Source: Streptomyces radicis
GTDB taxonomy: Bacteria > Actinomycetota > Actinomycetes > Streptomycetales > Streptomycetaceae
Reading direction: 5' to 3'
Assembly: GCF_003626575.1 (NCBI RefSeq)
Contig: NZ_RBDY01000028.1
Span: 29,109-93,108 of the forward strand
DNA: 64,000 nucleotides
Positions within the stretch are counted from its first letter, which is position 1, and every line of letters begins with the position of its first letter. Positions 9,501 to 18,812 of the stretch are shown in pieces. The position numbers were made by a program, and so were the translations under genes. The notes under the pieces were generated by a model, which was not told where the DNA came from, made no database searches, and worked only from the letters and a program-made list of their open reading frames with translations.

Positions 9501-9507
9501 GGCTCGC

Positions 9508-10626
9508 TCAGTCCTCCCCGTCCGCCAGGCGTTCCAGCTCCGCCTTGGTCGAGTCGAGCAGGCCGAGCCAGGACGTCTCGAACTTCTCGACGCCCTCGTC
9601 CTCGAGCACCTGGACGACGTCGTCGTAGGAGACGCCGACCTTCTCGAGGGCGTCCAGGTCGGCGCGCGCCTGCTCGTAGGTGCCCGCGACCGTGTCGCCC
9701 GTGATCTCGCCGTGGTCCTCGGTGGCCCGCAGCGTGGCGCCCGGCATGGTGTTGACGGTGCCCGGGGCGACCAGCTCGGTGACGTAGAGCGTGTCGGGGT
9801 AGTCGGGGTCCTTCACGCCGGTGGACGCCCACAGCGGGCGCTGCGCGTTGGCGCCGTCGCGCGCCAGGGCCTGCCAGCGGTCGGCCGCCGTGACCTCCTC
9901 GAACGCCTGGTACGCGAGGCGGGCGTTGGCGACGGCTGCCTTGCCGCGCAGCGCCTTCGCCTCGTCGGTGCCCAGCGCGTCGAGGCGCTTGTCGATCTCG
10001 GTGTCCACGCGGGAGACGAAGAACGACGCCACCGAGTAGATCGTGGACAGGTCGAGCCCACGCGCCTTGGCCTGCTCCAGGCCCTTCTGGTAGGCGTCCA
10101 TCACCTCGCGGTAGCGCTGGAGCGAGAAGATCAGCGTGACGTTGACGCTGATGCCGCGCCCGATGGTCTCGGTGATGGCGGGCAGCCCGGCGCGGGTGGC
10201 CGGGATCTTGATGAACGTGTTGGGCCGGTCGACCAGCCAGGCCAGCTGCTTGGCCTCGGCGATGGTGGCCCTGGTGTTGTGGGCGAGCCTGGGGTCCACC
10301 TCGATGGAGACCCGGCCGTCGAGCCCGCCGGTCGCCTCGTACACCGGGCGCAGCACGTCGGCGGCGTCGCGCACGTCGGCGGTGGTGATCATGCGCAGCG
10401 CCTCCTCGACCGTGACGCGGCGGGCGGCGAGGTCGGCGACCTGCTCCTGGTATCCGTCGCCCGCGGAGATCGCCTTCTGGAAGATCGTGGGGTTGGTGGT
10501 GATGCCCACCACGTGCTGCTGGTCGAGCAGCTCGCCCAGGTGGCCCGATGTGATCATCGTGCGCGACAGGTCGTCAAGCCAGATCGCGACACCCTCTTGG
10601 GAGAGGCGCTTGAGTGCGTCGGTCAT
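9508..10626 (-). CDS. tal: Transaldolase
   Basis: Transfers dihydroxyacetone units between sedoheptulose-7-phosphate and glyceraldehyde-3-phosphate. The 372-residue length fits the long actinobacterial transaldolase subfamily. GITTNPTIFQKAI lies near the N terminus and the Schiff-base lysine sits in TFIKIPAT. The ATG at 10626 is chosen because AGGAGA precedes it and MTDALKRLSQEG is the family start; the open frame running further upstream through tkt is a shadow. Confidence 0.96.
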   Translation of the reverse strand: MTDALKRLSQEGVAIWLDDLSRTMITSGHLGELLDQQHVVGITTNPTIFQKAISAGDGYQEQVADLAARRVTVEEALRMITTADVRDAADVLRPVYEATGGLDGRVSIEVDPRLAHNTRATIAEAKQLAWLVDRPNTFIKIPATRAGLPAITETIGRGISVNVTLIFSLQRYREVMDAYQKGLEQAKARGLDLSTIYSVASFFVSRVDTEIDKRLDALGTDEAKALRGKAAVANARLAYQAFEEVTAADRWQALARDGANAQRPLWASTGVKDPDYPDTLYVTELVAPGTVNTMPGATLRATEDHGEITGDTVAGTYEQARADLDALEKVGVSYDDVVQVLEDEGVEKFETSWLGLLDSTKAELERLADGED

Positions 10627-10661
10627 GGAAATCGCATCTCCTGCTGTCTCGTGTATCGGTG

Positions 10662-12740
10662 TCAGCGCGCCGAGGCCGTCAGGGATTCCCTGGCGGCCTG
10701 CGCCACGGCTTCCGGAGTGATGCCGAACTCGCGGTAGAGCGTCTTGTGGTCGGCGGAGGCGCCGAAGTGCTCGAGCGAGACGACGCGCCCCGCCGTCCCG
10801 ACATAACGGTGCCAGGTCAGGCCGACGCCCGCCTCCACGGCGACCCGTGCCTTGACGCCGGGCAGCAGGACGCGGTCGCGGTACGCCTGGTCCTGCTCCT
10901 CGAACCACTCCACGCACGGCAGCGAGACCACGCGGGTCGGCACGCCCTCGGCCTGGAGCTGCTCGCGGGCGGCGAGCGCGATGTGCACCTCGGAGCCCGT
11001 GGCGAGCAGGATGGCCTTGGGGGTGCCGCCCTCGGCCTCGGTGTGGACGTAACCGCCCCTGACCGCCTCCTCGTTGGCGGCGTACACCGGGACGTTCTGC
11101 CGCGTCAGCGCGAGGCCGTGGGGGGCCGGGTGGCTGCCGTGGCGGCGCAGGATCTCGCGCCAGGCGATGACCGTCTCGTTGGCGTCGGCCGGGCGGACGA
11201 CGTTCAGCCCGGGGATGGCGCGCAGCGCGGACAGGTGCTCGACCGGCTGGTGGGTCGGGCCGTCCTCGCCCAGGCCGATGGAGTCGTGCGTCCAGACGTA
11301 GGTGACGGGCAGCCTCATGAGCGCGGCGAGCCGCACGGCCGGGCGCATGTAGTCGGAGAAGACCAGGAACGTGCCGCCGTAGACGCGGGTGTTGCCGTGC
11401 AGGGCGATGCCGTTCATCGCCGAGCCCATGGCGTGCTCGCGGATGCCGAAGTGCACGGTCCTGCCGTAAGGGCGGGCCTCGGCCAGGGGGTTGCCCTCGG
11501 GCAGGAACGACGAGGACGGGTCGATCGTGGTGTTGTTCGAGCCCGCGAGGTCGGCCGAGCCGCCCCACAGCTCGGGGACGACGCCGCCGAGGGCCTTGAG
11601 CACGGACCCCGACGCCTTGCGCGTGGCCACGTCGGTGCCCGCGTCGAAGTCCGGCAGGGCCTTCTCCCAGCCCTCGGGCAGCCGCCCCGCCCTGATCCGG
11701 TCGAACTCGGCGGCGCGCTCGGGGTTCGCCACGCGCCACTCCGCGAGGTGCTTCTCCCAGGCGGCGCGGGCCGTCTGGCCGCGCTCGACGGCGCCGAGGG
11801 TGTGCGCGATCACGGCCTCATCGACGGGGAAGTCCACCTCGGGGTCGAAGCCGAGCACGCGCTTGGTCGCGGCGACCTCGTCGGCGCCGAGCGCCGAGCC
11901 GTGCGCGGCCTCGGTGTTCTGCGCGTGCGGCGCGGGCCAGGCGATGATCGAGCGGGCCGCGATGATCGAGGGCCGCGAGGTCTCGCCCCGCGCCGCGGCG
12001 AACGCGCCGTGCAGGGCGGCCGGGTCGAGGTCGCCGTTCTCCTGGGGCGCCACGCGCTGGACGTGCCAGCCGTACGCCTCGAAGCGGGCCAGCACGTCCT
12101 CGGAGAACGCGGTCTGGGTGTCGCCCTCGATGGAGATGTGGTTGTCGTCGTAGAGCAGCACCAGATTGCCCAGCTTCTGGTGGCCCGCCAGGGACGCGGC
12201 CTCGGCGGCCACGCCCTCCTGGAGGCAGCCGTCGCCCGCGAACACCCAGATGGTGTGGTCGAACGGGGACGTGCCGGGGGCCGCGTCCGGGTCGAACAGG
12301 CCGCGCTCGTAACGCGCCGCCATGGCCATGCCGACGGCGTTCCCGATGCCCTGGCCGAGCGGGCCCGTGGTGGTCTCGACGCCGACGGTGTGCCCGTACT
12401 CGGGGTGGCCAGGGGTGCGGGAGCCCCACGTGCGGAAGGACTTGAGGTCGTCCAGCTCGAGGCCGTAACCGGCCAGGAAGAGCTGGACGTAGAGCGTGAG
12501 GCTCGAGTGCCCCACCGAGAGGACGAAGCGGTCCCGGCCCGCCCAGTCGGGCTCGGAGGGGTCGTGCCGCATCAGCTTCTGGAACAGCACATAGGCCGCG
12601 GGCGCCAGGCTCATCGCCGTGCCGGGGTGGCCGTTCCCGACCTTCTGCACGGCGTCCATGGCCAGGACCCGGGCGGTGTCGACGGCCCGCTGGTCAAGGT
12701 CTGACCATTCGAGATCTGAGGTGGTCGGCTTGTTGCTCAC
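10662..12740 (-). CDS. tkt: Transketolase
   Basis: ThDP-dependent transfer of two-carbon units in the non-oxidative pentose phosphate pathway. The 692-residue product has GNGHPGTAMSLAP at the N terminus, the ThDP/Mg motif beginning GDGCLQEGV, and EDGPTHQPVEHLSALR in the pyrimidine domain. GTG start, with GGAGAGGAG upstream. First gene of the minus-strand operon, so the promoter is expected in the divergent gap up to ctaB. Confidence 0.97.
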   Translation of the reverse strand: MSNKPTTSDLEWSDLDQRAVDTARVLAMDAVQKVGNGHPGTAMSLAPAAYVLFQKLMRHDPSEPDWAGRDRFVLSVGHSSLTLYVQLFLAGYGLELDDLKSFRTWGSRTPGHPEYGHTVGVETTTGPLGQGIGNAVGMAMAARYERGLFDPDAAPGTSPFDHTIWVFAGDGCLQEGVAAEAASLAGHQKLGNLVLLYDDNHISIEGDTQTAFSEDVLARFEAYGWHVQRVAPQENGDLDPAALHGAFAAARGETSRPSIIAARSIIAWPAPHAQNTEAAHGSALGADEVAATKRVLGFDPEVDFPVDEAVIAHTLGAVERGQTARAAWEKHLAEWRVANPERAAEFDRIRAGRLPEGWEKALPDFDAGTDVATRKASGSVLKALGGVVPELWGGSADLAGSNNTTIDPSSSFLPEGNPLAEARPYGRTVHFGIREHAMGSAMNGIALHGNTRVYGGTFLVFSDYMRPAVRLAALMRLPVTYVWTHDSIGLGEDGPTHQPVEHLSALRAIPGLNVVRPADANETVIAWREILRRHGSHPAPHGLALTRQNVPVYAANEEAVRGGYVHTEAEGGTPKAILLATGSEVHIALAAREQLQAEGVPTRVVSLPCVEWFEEQDQAYRDRVLLPGVKARVAVEAGVGLTWHRYVGTAGRVVSLEHFGASADHKTLYREFGITPEAVAQAARESLTASAR

Positions 12741-13069
12741 CCTGCGTCAGGGCTCCTCTCCACATGAGTCAGGCCGGTGAACGATCCTCTCCGCCTGGCG
12801 GCACAGCGTCCTCACCGGCGTGTCGAGCCTACCGCCGGGACGCGCGGCACCCGGGTGACCCTCGGCACGGGACGCCCACGTCTCCAGGGTGCCCCAGCCC
12901 GGGCGTTCCGGCACTCCAGGCCGCCGAGGGGCCCCGGCGACAAGTCGCGCAAGCCGGGCGTCTAGAGTGACGTGGTACGCGCGGGCTCTCACCAGCCGGT
13001 TCGCCGGCGGGGGCCCGCTTCTCCGCCCGCAGCGCGTGATCGCTGATGTCGCATCTATCAGGGGTGTCC
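12741..13069. other. Divergent tkt/ctaB intergenic region
   Basis: About 330 bases without a supported gene between the minus-strand tkt operon and plus-strand ctaB; both promoters should lie here. TAGAGT at 12963-12968 could be a -10 hexamer for ctaB, but no matching -35 was found. Short open frames here lack start sites with ribosome-binding sequences. Confidence 0.5.
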
Positions 13070-14011
13070 GTGACGGCCGTCGATTCCCGTCCCGTGGAGG
13101 GCGTCCGCCCGCATCCAGGCCACTGGACACGGGGAGCCAGGGTCAAGGCGTTCTTCGCCCTCACCAAGCCGCGCATCATCGAGCTGCTGCTGACCACGAC
13201 CGTGCCGGTGATGTTCCTCGCCGAGCAGGGCGTGCCCGACCTGTGGCTGGTGTTCGCCACGTGCCTGGGCGGCTATCTCTCCGCGGGCGGGGCCAACGCC
13301 CTGAACATGTACATCGACCGCGACATCGACGCGCTGATGGACCGGACGCGGAACCGCCCGCTGGTCACGGGCGTCGTGCGACCCGGCGAGTGCCTGGCGT
13401 TCGGCCTGGCGCTCGCGGTGGTCTCGACGCTGTGGTTCGGGCTCACGGTCAACTGGGCCTCGGCCGCCCTCGCGCTGGGCGCGCTGCTGTTCTATGTGAT
13501 CGTCTACACGATGTGGCTGAAACGCCGCACCTCGCAGAACATCGTGTGGGGCGGCATCGCGGGCTGCATGCCCGTGCTGATCGGCTGGTCCTCGGTGACC
13601 GGCACGGTCTCGTGGGCCGCGGTCATCCTCTTCCTGGTGATGTTCTTCTGGACGCCGCCGCACTACTGGCCGCTGTCCATGAAGGTCAAGGAGGACTACG
13701 CGCGCGTGGGCGTCCCGATGCTGCCGGTCGTCGCGGCCAACACCGTCGTGGCGCGGCAGATCGTCCTCTACAGCTGGGTGATGGTCGCCGTCTCGCTGCT
13801 GCTGTGGCCGCTGGGGTACACCGGCTGGTTCTATCCGCTGGTGGCGGCGCTGGCCGGCGGCTGGTGGCTCTGGGAGGCGCACGGGCTGCACCGGAGGGCG
13901 CGGGCCGGGACGCGGGGCGCGAAGCTCAAGGAGATGCGCCTCTTCCACTGGTCGATCACCTATGTGTCGCTGGTCTTCCTCGCCATCGCGATCGACCCGT
14001 TCCTGCGCTGA
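13070..14011 (+). CDS. ctaB: Protoheme IX farnesyltransferase (heme o synthase)
   Basis: Attaches a farnesyl group to protoheme to make heme o, the precursor of heme a for aa3 cytochrome oxidase, in the membrane. The UbiA-fold signature NMYIDRDIDALMDRT carries the metal-binding aspartates, and PPHYWPLSMKVKEDY is the second conserved region; about nine hydrophobic segments are visible. The GTG at 13070 is preceded by CAGGGG; an ATG at 13046 in the same frame is the alternative. Downstream ctaA supplies the next step. Confidence 0.93.
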   Translation: MTAVDSRPVEGVRPHPGHWTRGARVKAFFALTKPRIIELLLTTTVPVMFLAEQGVPDLWLVFATCLGGYLSAGGANALNMYIDRDIDALMDRTRNRPLVTGVVRPGECLAFGLALAVVSTLWFGLTVNWASAALALGALLFYVIVYTMWLKRRTSQNIVWGGIAGCMPVLIGWSSVTGTVSWAAVILFLVMFFWTPPHYWPLSMKVKEDYARVGVPMLPVVAANTVVARQIVLYSWVMVAVSLLLWPLGYTGWFYPLVAALAGGWWLWEAHGLHRRARAGTRGAKLKEMRLFHWSITYVSLVFLAIAIDPFLR

Positions 14012-14037
14012 GCCCGCCCGCCGGGCAGAATGCGGGC

Positions 14038-14433
14038 ATGGCTGAAACCGCGAAGACCGCCGAGCCCGCCGGTACCGCAGAGCCCGCGGGGGAACGTCCC
14101 GCCCGGCGCGAGGTGGGGCGACTGGCCCGGCGCGTCCGCTCGTTCGCCGCCGACCATGGAGGCTCGGCCGATGGGCAGGTCTCCCACCTCGGCGCCCGAG
14201 GCCACCGCCTCGTGCTGGTCGGCGCGGACGGCGCGTGGGGCGACCTGGTCGCCCGCGACCGCGCGGCTCTCACCGAGGCGGCCGAGCGGGCGGGCGTCAC
14301 CCTCCACGAGACGCTCGAAGGCGAGCTGGCCGCGCGCATGCGCAGCGGGCCCTACGAGTGGTCGCGCATGGCCGGGCTCCAGATCGGCGGCGACGACGGG
14401 GGCGGCGGCGCGGTCTACCGGGCGCGCAGGTAG
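14038..14433 (+). CDS. Conserved actinobacterial hypothetical protein
   Basis: A 131-residue soluble protein of unknown function. After an Ala/Glu/Pro-rich first 25 residues there is a compact conserved-looking region (GRLARRVRSFAADHGGSADGQVSHL, split here only by position 28-52, then HRLVLVGADGAWGDLVARD). No catalytic motif or membrane segment was recognised. Its position right after ctaB may be conserved. The end overlaps the convergent DUF2087 gene by 19 bases. Confidence 0.7.
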   Translation: MAETAKTAEPAGTAEPAGERPARREVGRLARRVRSFAADHGGSADGQVSHLGARGHRLVLVGADGAWGDLVARDRAALTEAAERAGVTLHETLEGELAARMRSGPYEWSRMAGLQIGGDDGGGGAVYRARR

Positions 14434-14681
14434 CTGCCGCCGTCGGGGGACCTGGTCAGCCAGCCGTCGTCCACGAGGTAGCGGCGCAGCGCCGCGCAGT
14501 CCTCGTGAACGGTGCGCAGCCGGTCGTTGACCTCGCGCTCGCTGTACGCGCGCCCCCGCTCGAACAGCGTCTCGCTCAGGTGCGCGAGCAGCTGCTCGCG
14601 GCGGTCGACCCGGCGGGGGATCGCGATCAGGCGCCCGCGGGCGAAGAGAGCCTGGACACCACGCGCGCCACCGTCCGTCAT
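14415..14681 (-). CDS. DUF2087 domain protein
   Basis: An 88-residue protein matching the DUF2087 pattern: a basic stretch IPRRVDRREQLLAHL, the helix with YSEREVNDRL, then CAALRRYLVDDGWLTR and a final GGSYLR. This domain is winged-helix-like and often fused to or near transcription regulators; its function is unknown. Convergent, 19-base overlap with the preceding plus-strand gene. Confidence 0.8.
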   Translation of the reverse strand: MTDGGARGVQALFARGRLIAIPRRVDRREQLLAHLSETLFERGRAYSEREVNDRLRTVHEDCAALRRYLVDDGWLTRSPDGGSYLRAR

Positions 14682-14714
14682 GCGGCCGAGCCTGTCATGG
14701 GCCCGGCCGCGGGG

Positions 14715-15185
14715 TCATCCGCTTTTCCGGCCGCCCGACGCGCCGGGCGTCGGGTCGGCGAAGACGCCGCTCAGCATGCCCGTCGCCTGGCCGACCTCGA
14801 TCAGGTAGCCGTCGGGGTCGCGCAGATAGCAGCGCAGCTCGGCCTTGCGGTCGAGCGGCGGCGTCAGGAACTCCGCCCCCTTGGCGCTCCACTCCCGGTG
14901 GCACGCGGCGATGTCCGCGACCCGGATGTTGAGGAACGCGGAGGCCGCGCCCCGGTCCTCCGGCGGGGCCAGGGTCACATCCGGCTTGTCGGGGGTCGGC
15001 CCTCCGCCCGGGTTCATGATGATCCAGCCGTTGGCCAGCTTGACGACGCAGGGGTTCTCGTCGAGCACCACCGTGCCGCCGAGCACCTCGCTGTAGAAGC
15101 GCCGCGAGCGCGGCACGTCGCGGACGGTCAGGAAGTGGGTCAGCAGGATCCCGGTGTCGGGCGCGGGGAGGTCTTCTGTGCGCAT
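14715..15185 (-). CDS. VOC (glyoxalase/bleomycin resistance) family protein
   Basis: A 156-residue vicinal-oxygen-chelate protein with the two beta-alpha-beta-beta-beta modules: HFLTVRDVPRSRRFYSEVLG at the N terminus and, in the second half, FLTPPLDRKAELRCYLRDPDGYLIEVGQ reduced to its DPDGYLIEVGQ metal-end motif. Typically metal dependent, but the substrate cannot be told from sequence. The ATG at 15185 gives a normal domain; the open frame continues upstream without homology. It points away from the MhuD-like gene. Confidence 0.85.
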   Translation of the reverse strand: MRTEDLPAPDTGILLTHFLTVRDVPRSRRFYSEVLGGTVVLDENPCVVKLANGWIIMNPGGGPTPDKPDVTLAPPEDRGAASAFLNIRVADIAACHREWSAKGAEFLTPPLDRKAELRCYLRDPDGYLIEVGQATGMLSGVFADPTPGASGGRKSG

Positions 15186-15402
15186 GGGCCCATCGTGCGG
15201 CCGACGCGGGGGGCGCGAAAGCGGGGCGTGCTGGACGGAGGACACCCCCGCCGCTCCCGGCCCGCCGCGCGGGGGCGGCGGGGGGTCAGGAAGGATCGGC
15301 CCTTCCTCGCCCCGGCGTCCGCTCCCGAGGATGTAGGACACTGCTCGCACAGGTGCCGGAGCGAGGAGGACCGCACCGGCCCGAGAAACGCGAGGAGATC
15401 CC

Positions 15403-15723
15403 GTGTCCGTTGTGAAGATCAACGCCGTGACCGTGCCCGAGGAGCGCCGGGAGGAGTTCGAGGCCCGCTTCGCGGCCCGTGCGGGGCTGGTGGAGGGGGC
15501 TGACGGATTCGAGTGGTTCGAGCTGTTGAGGCCGGTGGAGGGCACCGACACCTATCTCGTCTATACGCGCTGGCGCAGCGAGGAGGACTTCGCGAACTGG
15601 ACGAAGGGGTCCATGCGGGAGGCGCACCAGGGTGAGGAGCGGCGCACCTCCCCGGCGTCCGGCGCCACGCTGTGGTCGTTCGAGGTGCTCCAGCAGGCGT
15701 CGCCCAAGGAGAGCGCCGCGTAG
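15403..15723 (+). CDS. MhuD/IsdG-type heme-degrading monooxygenase
   Basis: A 106-residue ABM-fold protein. It opens MSVVKINAVTVPEE and aligns by eye without gaps to mycobacterial MhuD over the first 75 residues: Asn7, Arg22, Phe23, Arg26, Trp66 and the proximal heme ligand His75 are all at the same numbers. MhuD degrades heme and frees iron without CO release. It is tail to tail with ctaA (30-base gap), so heme breakdown sits beside heme a synthesis. The GTG start has GCGAGGAGATCC upstream. Confidence 0.88.
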   Translation: MSVVKINAVTVPEERREEFEARFAARAGLVEGADGFEWFELLRPVEGTDTYLVYTRWRSEEDFANWTKGSMREAHQGEERRTSPASGATLWSFEVLQQASPKESAA

Positions 15724-15753
15724 CCGCCGCGTAGCGGAGGGCGGCCCCGGGGG

Positions 15754-16761
15754 TCAGGCCGAGGTCGCGGGCTCGCGGGTCGGGGGCTCGGCCGGGGCGG
15801 CGCCGTCCCGGGGCACCGGGGCGGTGGCCGCCTCTTCGCGGTCGCGGGTGGCGAGCCAGAGGCGCAGCGCCGCGATCCACACCAGGGTGGCGCCGAGCAG
15901 GTGGCCGCCGACCAGCCACGCGGGCTCGTCGAGCGCGTACTGGACATAGCCGATGACGCCCTGGGCCAGCAGGATCAGCAGCAGGTCGCGGGCGCGGGCC
16001 CGCGCCCCCCGCGGGGCGTCCATCAGGCGCAGCCCGGCGAGCACGGCCAGCGTGCCGAGCACCACGAGCCAGGCGAGCGCGGAGTGCGCGCGCGTGATGG
16101 TGTCCCAGTCGAACGGCATCCGCTCGATGTGCCCGCTGGTGTCGCCCGAGTGCTTGCCGCTGCCGGTCACCGCGGTGCCGACCACCACGAGGGCGGCCGT
16201 CAGCAGCGTGAGCCCGCCGATCGCGCGCCGCAGCGGGATGCCGACCAGCGGCCTTGGCGGGGCGTCGCCCTCGCGGGCGCGCTGCCAGGAGACGGTCGTC
16301 GCGGTCAGCAGCGCCATCGCGGCAAGGAAGTGGGACGCGACGATCCAGGGGTTGAGCTCGGTCCGTACGGTGATGCCGCCGATCACGGCGTTGGTCATCA
16401 CGATCCAGAACTGGAGCCAGCCGAGCCGGGTCAGCTCCCTGCGGCGCGGCTTCGCGCACCGGGCGGCGACGATGAACCAGCCGACCGCGGCCGAGACCAC
16501 GTAGGACATCAGGCGGTTGCCGAACTCGATCGCGCCGTGGACGCCCATCTCCGAGGTGGCGACCAGGCTCTCGTCGCTGCACTTGGGCCAGGTGTCGCAG
16601 CCGAGGCCCGACCCGGTGAGGCGGACCGCGCCGCCCGTGACGACGATCACCACGCTCATGACCAGCGCGGCCAGCGCGGCCCGGCGCACGGTCGCCGGGC
16701 GTGGGGTCCAGCGCTCTGCGATGAGGGCGAGGGGGTTTCGCACTGCTTTCGGCACGCGCAC
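15754..16761 (-). CDS. ctaA: Heme A synthase (COX15/CtaA family)
   Basis: Oxidises heme o to heme a in the membrane. About eight hydrophobic segments are visible. The conserved start of the first helix reads VVTGGAVRLTGSGLGC followed by DTWPKC, giving the Cys pair of the family, and histidines occur in GAIEFGNR, VASHFL, RAHSAL and GGHLLGA. The GTG at 16761 has GAGGG 8 bases upstream; in-frame GTGs at 16785 and 16755 are alternatives. The C-terminal 25 residues are an Ala/Pro/Glu-rich tail. Confidence 0.93.
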   Translation of the reverse strand: MRVPKAVRNPLALIAERWTPRPATVRRAALAALVMSVVIVVTGGAVRLTGSGLGCDTWPKCSDESLVATSEMGVHGAIEFGNRLMSYVVSAAVGWFIVAARCAKPRRRELTRLGWLQFWIVMTNAVIGGITVRTELNPWIVASHFLAAMALLTATTVSWQRAREGDAPPRPLVGIPLRRAIGGLTLLTAALVVVGTAVTGSGKHSGDTSGHIERMPFDWDTITRAHSALAWLVVLGTLAVLAGLRLMDAPRGARARARDLLLILLAQGVIGYVQYALDEPAWLVGGHLLGATLVWIAALRLWLATRDREEAATAPVPRDGAAPAEPPTREPATSA

Positions 16762-17010
16762 ATCGTAGGCCCTCGGCTTGTGCACGGTTTCACGAGGGGC
16801 CGCGCTGAGCCGCCTCGGTCCTGTCCGGGCGAACAGCTCGCGTCGTCGCGAGCGAGCACCTCCGGGGTGTGGGGGGTGCTCCCACGGGTGGGGTCCTCGG
16901 GAGGTCGCTCGGGCGGGGTCCCGGACCGTTGCCTGCGCGCGTTCGTGCTCGCCTCGGCAGGACCGGCGGGGTCCTGGGTGTCCGGCGGCGACCAGCGCGT
17001 CGTGCCTGCC

Positions 17011-17026
17011 GGGGGCGTCAGCCCCC
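17011..17026 (-). terminator. Short hairpin after ABC permease gene
   Basis: GGGGGC and GCCCCC (17011-17016 and 17021-17026) pair around GTCA, 3 bases beyond the permease stop on the minus strand. No T tract. The remaining 16762-17010 upstream of ctaA is non-coding with nothing else recognised. Confidence 0.45.
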
Positions 17027-17029
17027 TGA

Positions 17030-17821
17030 TCACTCCCAGCGGAAGAAGTGGCCCGCGGCGGCCAGTCCCGCCGCCGACCACGCGGCCAGCGTGGCCGCGT
17101 CCGCCCAGGGGAGGCCCGCGCCGTCGCGCAGGATGTCGCGCAGGCCGCCCGAGAGCGCGCTCACCGGGAGTGCCTCGAGCACCGCCCGCAGCTCGTCGGG
17201 GAAGTCGTCGAGCGGGATGATCACCCCGCCGAAGAACAGCAGCAGGACGAAGACCAGGTTGGCCGCGGCCAGCGTCGCCTCGGCGCGCAGGGTCCCGGCC
17301 ATCAGCAGCCCGAGGCCCGAGCAGGCCGCGGTGCCGAGCAGCATCAGGAGTGCCGCGCCCAGGGCGTTGCCGCGCGGGGACCAGCCCAGGGCCAGGGCGA
17401 TCCCGGTCAGCAGGGCGGTCTGGAGGAGCAGGGTCACCAGCACCGCGCCCGTCTTGCCGCACATCAGCCCCCAGCGCGGCAGCGGCGAGGTGGCGAGGCG
17501 TTTGAGCACGCCGTAACGCCGCTCGTACCCCGTGGCGATGGCCTGCCCGGTGAACGCGGTCGACAGCACGGCGAGCGCGAGGACGCCCGGGGCGAGGAAG
17601 TCGACGCGCTCCGCGCGCGTGTCCCCGGCCGCCGACACGATGTCCACCGCGCTGAACAGCACGAGCAGCAGCGTCGGGATGACGACCGTGAGCAGCAGCT
17701 GCTCGCCGTGGCGCAGCAGCATCCGGGTCTCCAACGCGGCCTGCGCGGCGATCATCCGCGGCAGCGGCGCCGCGCCTGGCCTCGGGGTGTGGCGCCCGGT
17801 GTGGGTCCGGGTCTCCGTCAT
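17030..17821 (-). CDS. ABC-2 type exporter permease
   Basis: A 263-residue membrane subunit with six hydrophobic segments, an N-terminal ETRMLLRHGEQLLL amphipathic elbow and the mid-protein LFFGGVIIPLDDFP, characteristic of ABC-2 (DrrB-like) permeases. It overlaps the ATPase gene by 4 bases (ATGA) and must work with it as an exporter. The substrate is unknown; the position between ctaA and sufR is shared by many actinobacteria, suggesting a link with heme or redox stress rather than drug export (inference). Confidence 0.88.
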   Translation of the reverse strand: MTETRTHTGRHTPRPGAAPLPRMIAAQAALETRMLLRHGEQLLLTVVIPTLLLVLFSAVDIVSAAGDTRAERVDFLAPGVLALAVLSTAFTGQAIATGYERRYGVLKRLATSPLPRWGLMCGKTGAVLVTLLLQTALLTGIALALGWSPRGNALGAALLMLLGTAACSGLGLLMAGTLRAEATLAAANLVFVLLLFFGGVIIPLDDFPDELRAVLEALPVSALSGGLRDILRDGAGLPWADAATLAAWSAAGLAAAGHFFRWE

Positions 17822-18750
17822 GGCCGCAGCTCCTTGCCGGTCAGCTCGAGGAAGACGTCCTCGAGCGTGTGGCGCCTGGTGGTGATCCGGTCGGCCAGGA
17901 CCCCGTGCTGGGCGCACCACGCGGTGACCGTGGCCAGCAGCCTGGGGTCCACGTCGCCGGTGACCACATAGCTGCCGGGGCTCGGCTCCGCCGCGTCGCC
18001 GCCCACCGGGAGCGCCTGGCGCAGCGACACCAGGTCGAGTCCGGGGCGGCCCGCGAAGCGCAGCACGTCGCCGCCACCGCCGCACAGCTCGGCCGGGGTG
18101 CCCCGCGCGATGACCCGGCCCGCGTCCACGATCGCCACGTCGTCGGCCAGCTCCTCGGCCTCCTCCATGGTGTGGGTGCTCAGCACGGTGGTCACCCCGT
18201 CGGCGCGCAGCTCGCCGATCAACTCCCAGGTGGCGCGCCTGGCCTGTGGGTCGAGGCCCGCGGTGGGCTCGTCGAGGAAGACCAGCTCGGGGCGGCCCAC
18301 CACGGCGAGCGCGAGGGCGAGCCGCTGGCGCTGGCCGCCGGAGAGGCGGCGGTAGGGGGTGCGCCCGCACGAGGCGAGCCCGAGGCGTTCGGCCAGCTCG
18401 GCCACGTCGAGGGGGTGCGCGTGCAGCCTGGCGACGTGCGTGAGCATCTCGATCGCGCGGACGCCGGGGTAGACGCCGCCGCTCTGGAGCATCACGCCGA
18501 TCCTGGGGCGCAGCGCCGCGGCGTCGGCCACCGGGTCGAGGCCGAGCACGCGCAGCCGCCCGGCGTCGGGGGCGCGGTAGCCCTCGCACAGCTCGATGGT
18601 GGTGGTCTTGCCCGCGCCGTTGGGCCCGAGCACGGCGGTCACGGTGCCGGGGCGCACGGTCAGGTCGAGGCCGTCCACCGCGGTCGTGGCGCCGTATCGC
18701 TTGACCAGTCCGACGGCCTCGACGGCCGACGCGGTGGGGGGCGCATCCAT
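17818..18750 (-). CDS. ABC transporter ATP-binding protein
   Basis: A 310-residue ATPase of the DrrA/ABC-2 class: Walker A GPNGAGKTT, signature LSGGQRQRL, Walker B LVFLDEPTAGLDP, switch His in STHTMEEAEELAD. The C-terminal 90 residues form the usual DrrA-type accessory domain. ATG start at 18750. First gene of a two-gene operon transcribed away from sufR, with which it shares a 150-base divergent promoter region. Confidence 0.92.
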   Translation of the reverse strand: MDAPPTASAVEAVGLVKRYGATTAVDGLDLTVRPGTVTAVLGPNGAGKTTTIELCEGYRAPDAGRLRVLGLDPVADAAALRPRIGVMLQSGGVYPGVRAIEMLTHVARLHAHPLDVAELAERLGLASCGRTPYRRLSGGQRQRLALALAVVGRPELVFLDEPTAGLDPQARRATWELIGELRADGVTTVLSTHTMEEAEELADDVAIVDAGRVIARGTPAELCGGGGDVLRFAGRPGLDLVSLRQALPVGGDAAEPSPGSYVVTGDVDPRLLATVTAWCAQHGVLADRITTRRHTLEDVFLELTGKELRP

Positions 18751-18812
18751 GGGGTGGAGTGTAGGAACCCGGTGGGTGCGCCCCGTGCGCCAGGTCCCCC
18801 GGGGCCCGCGAA

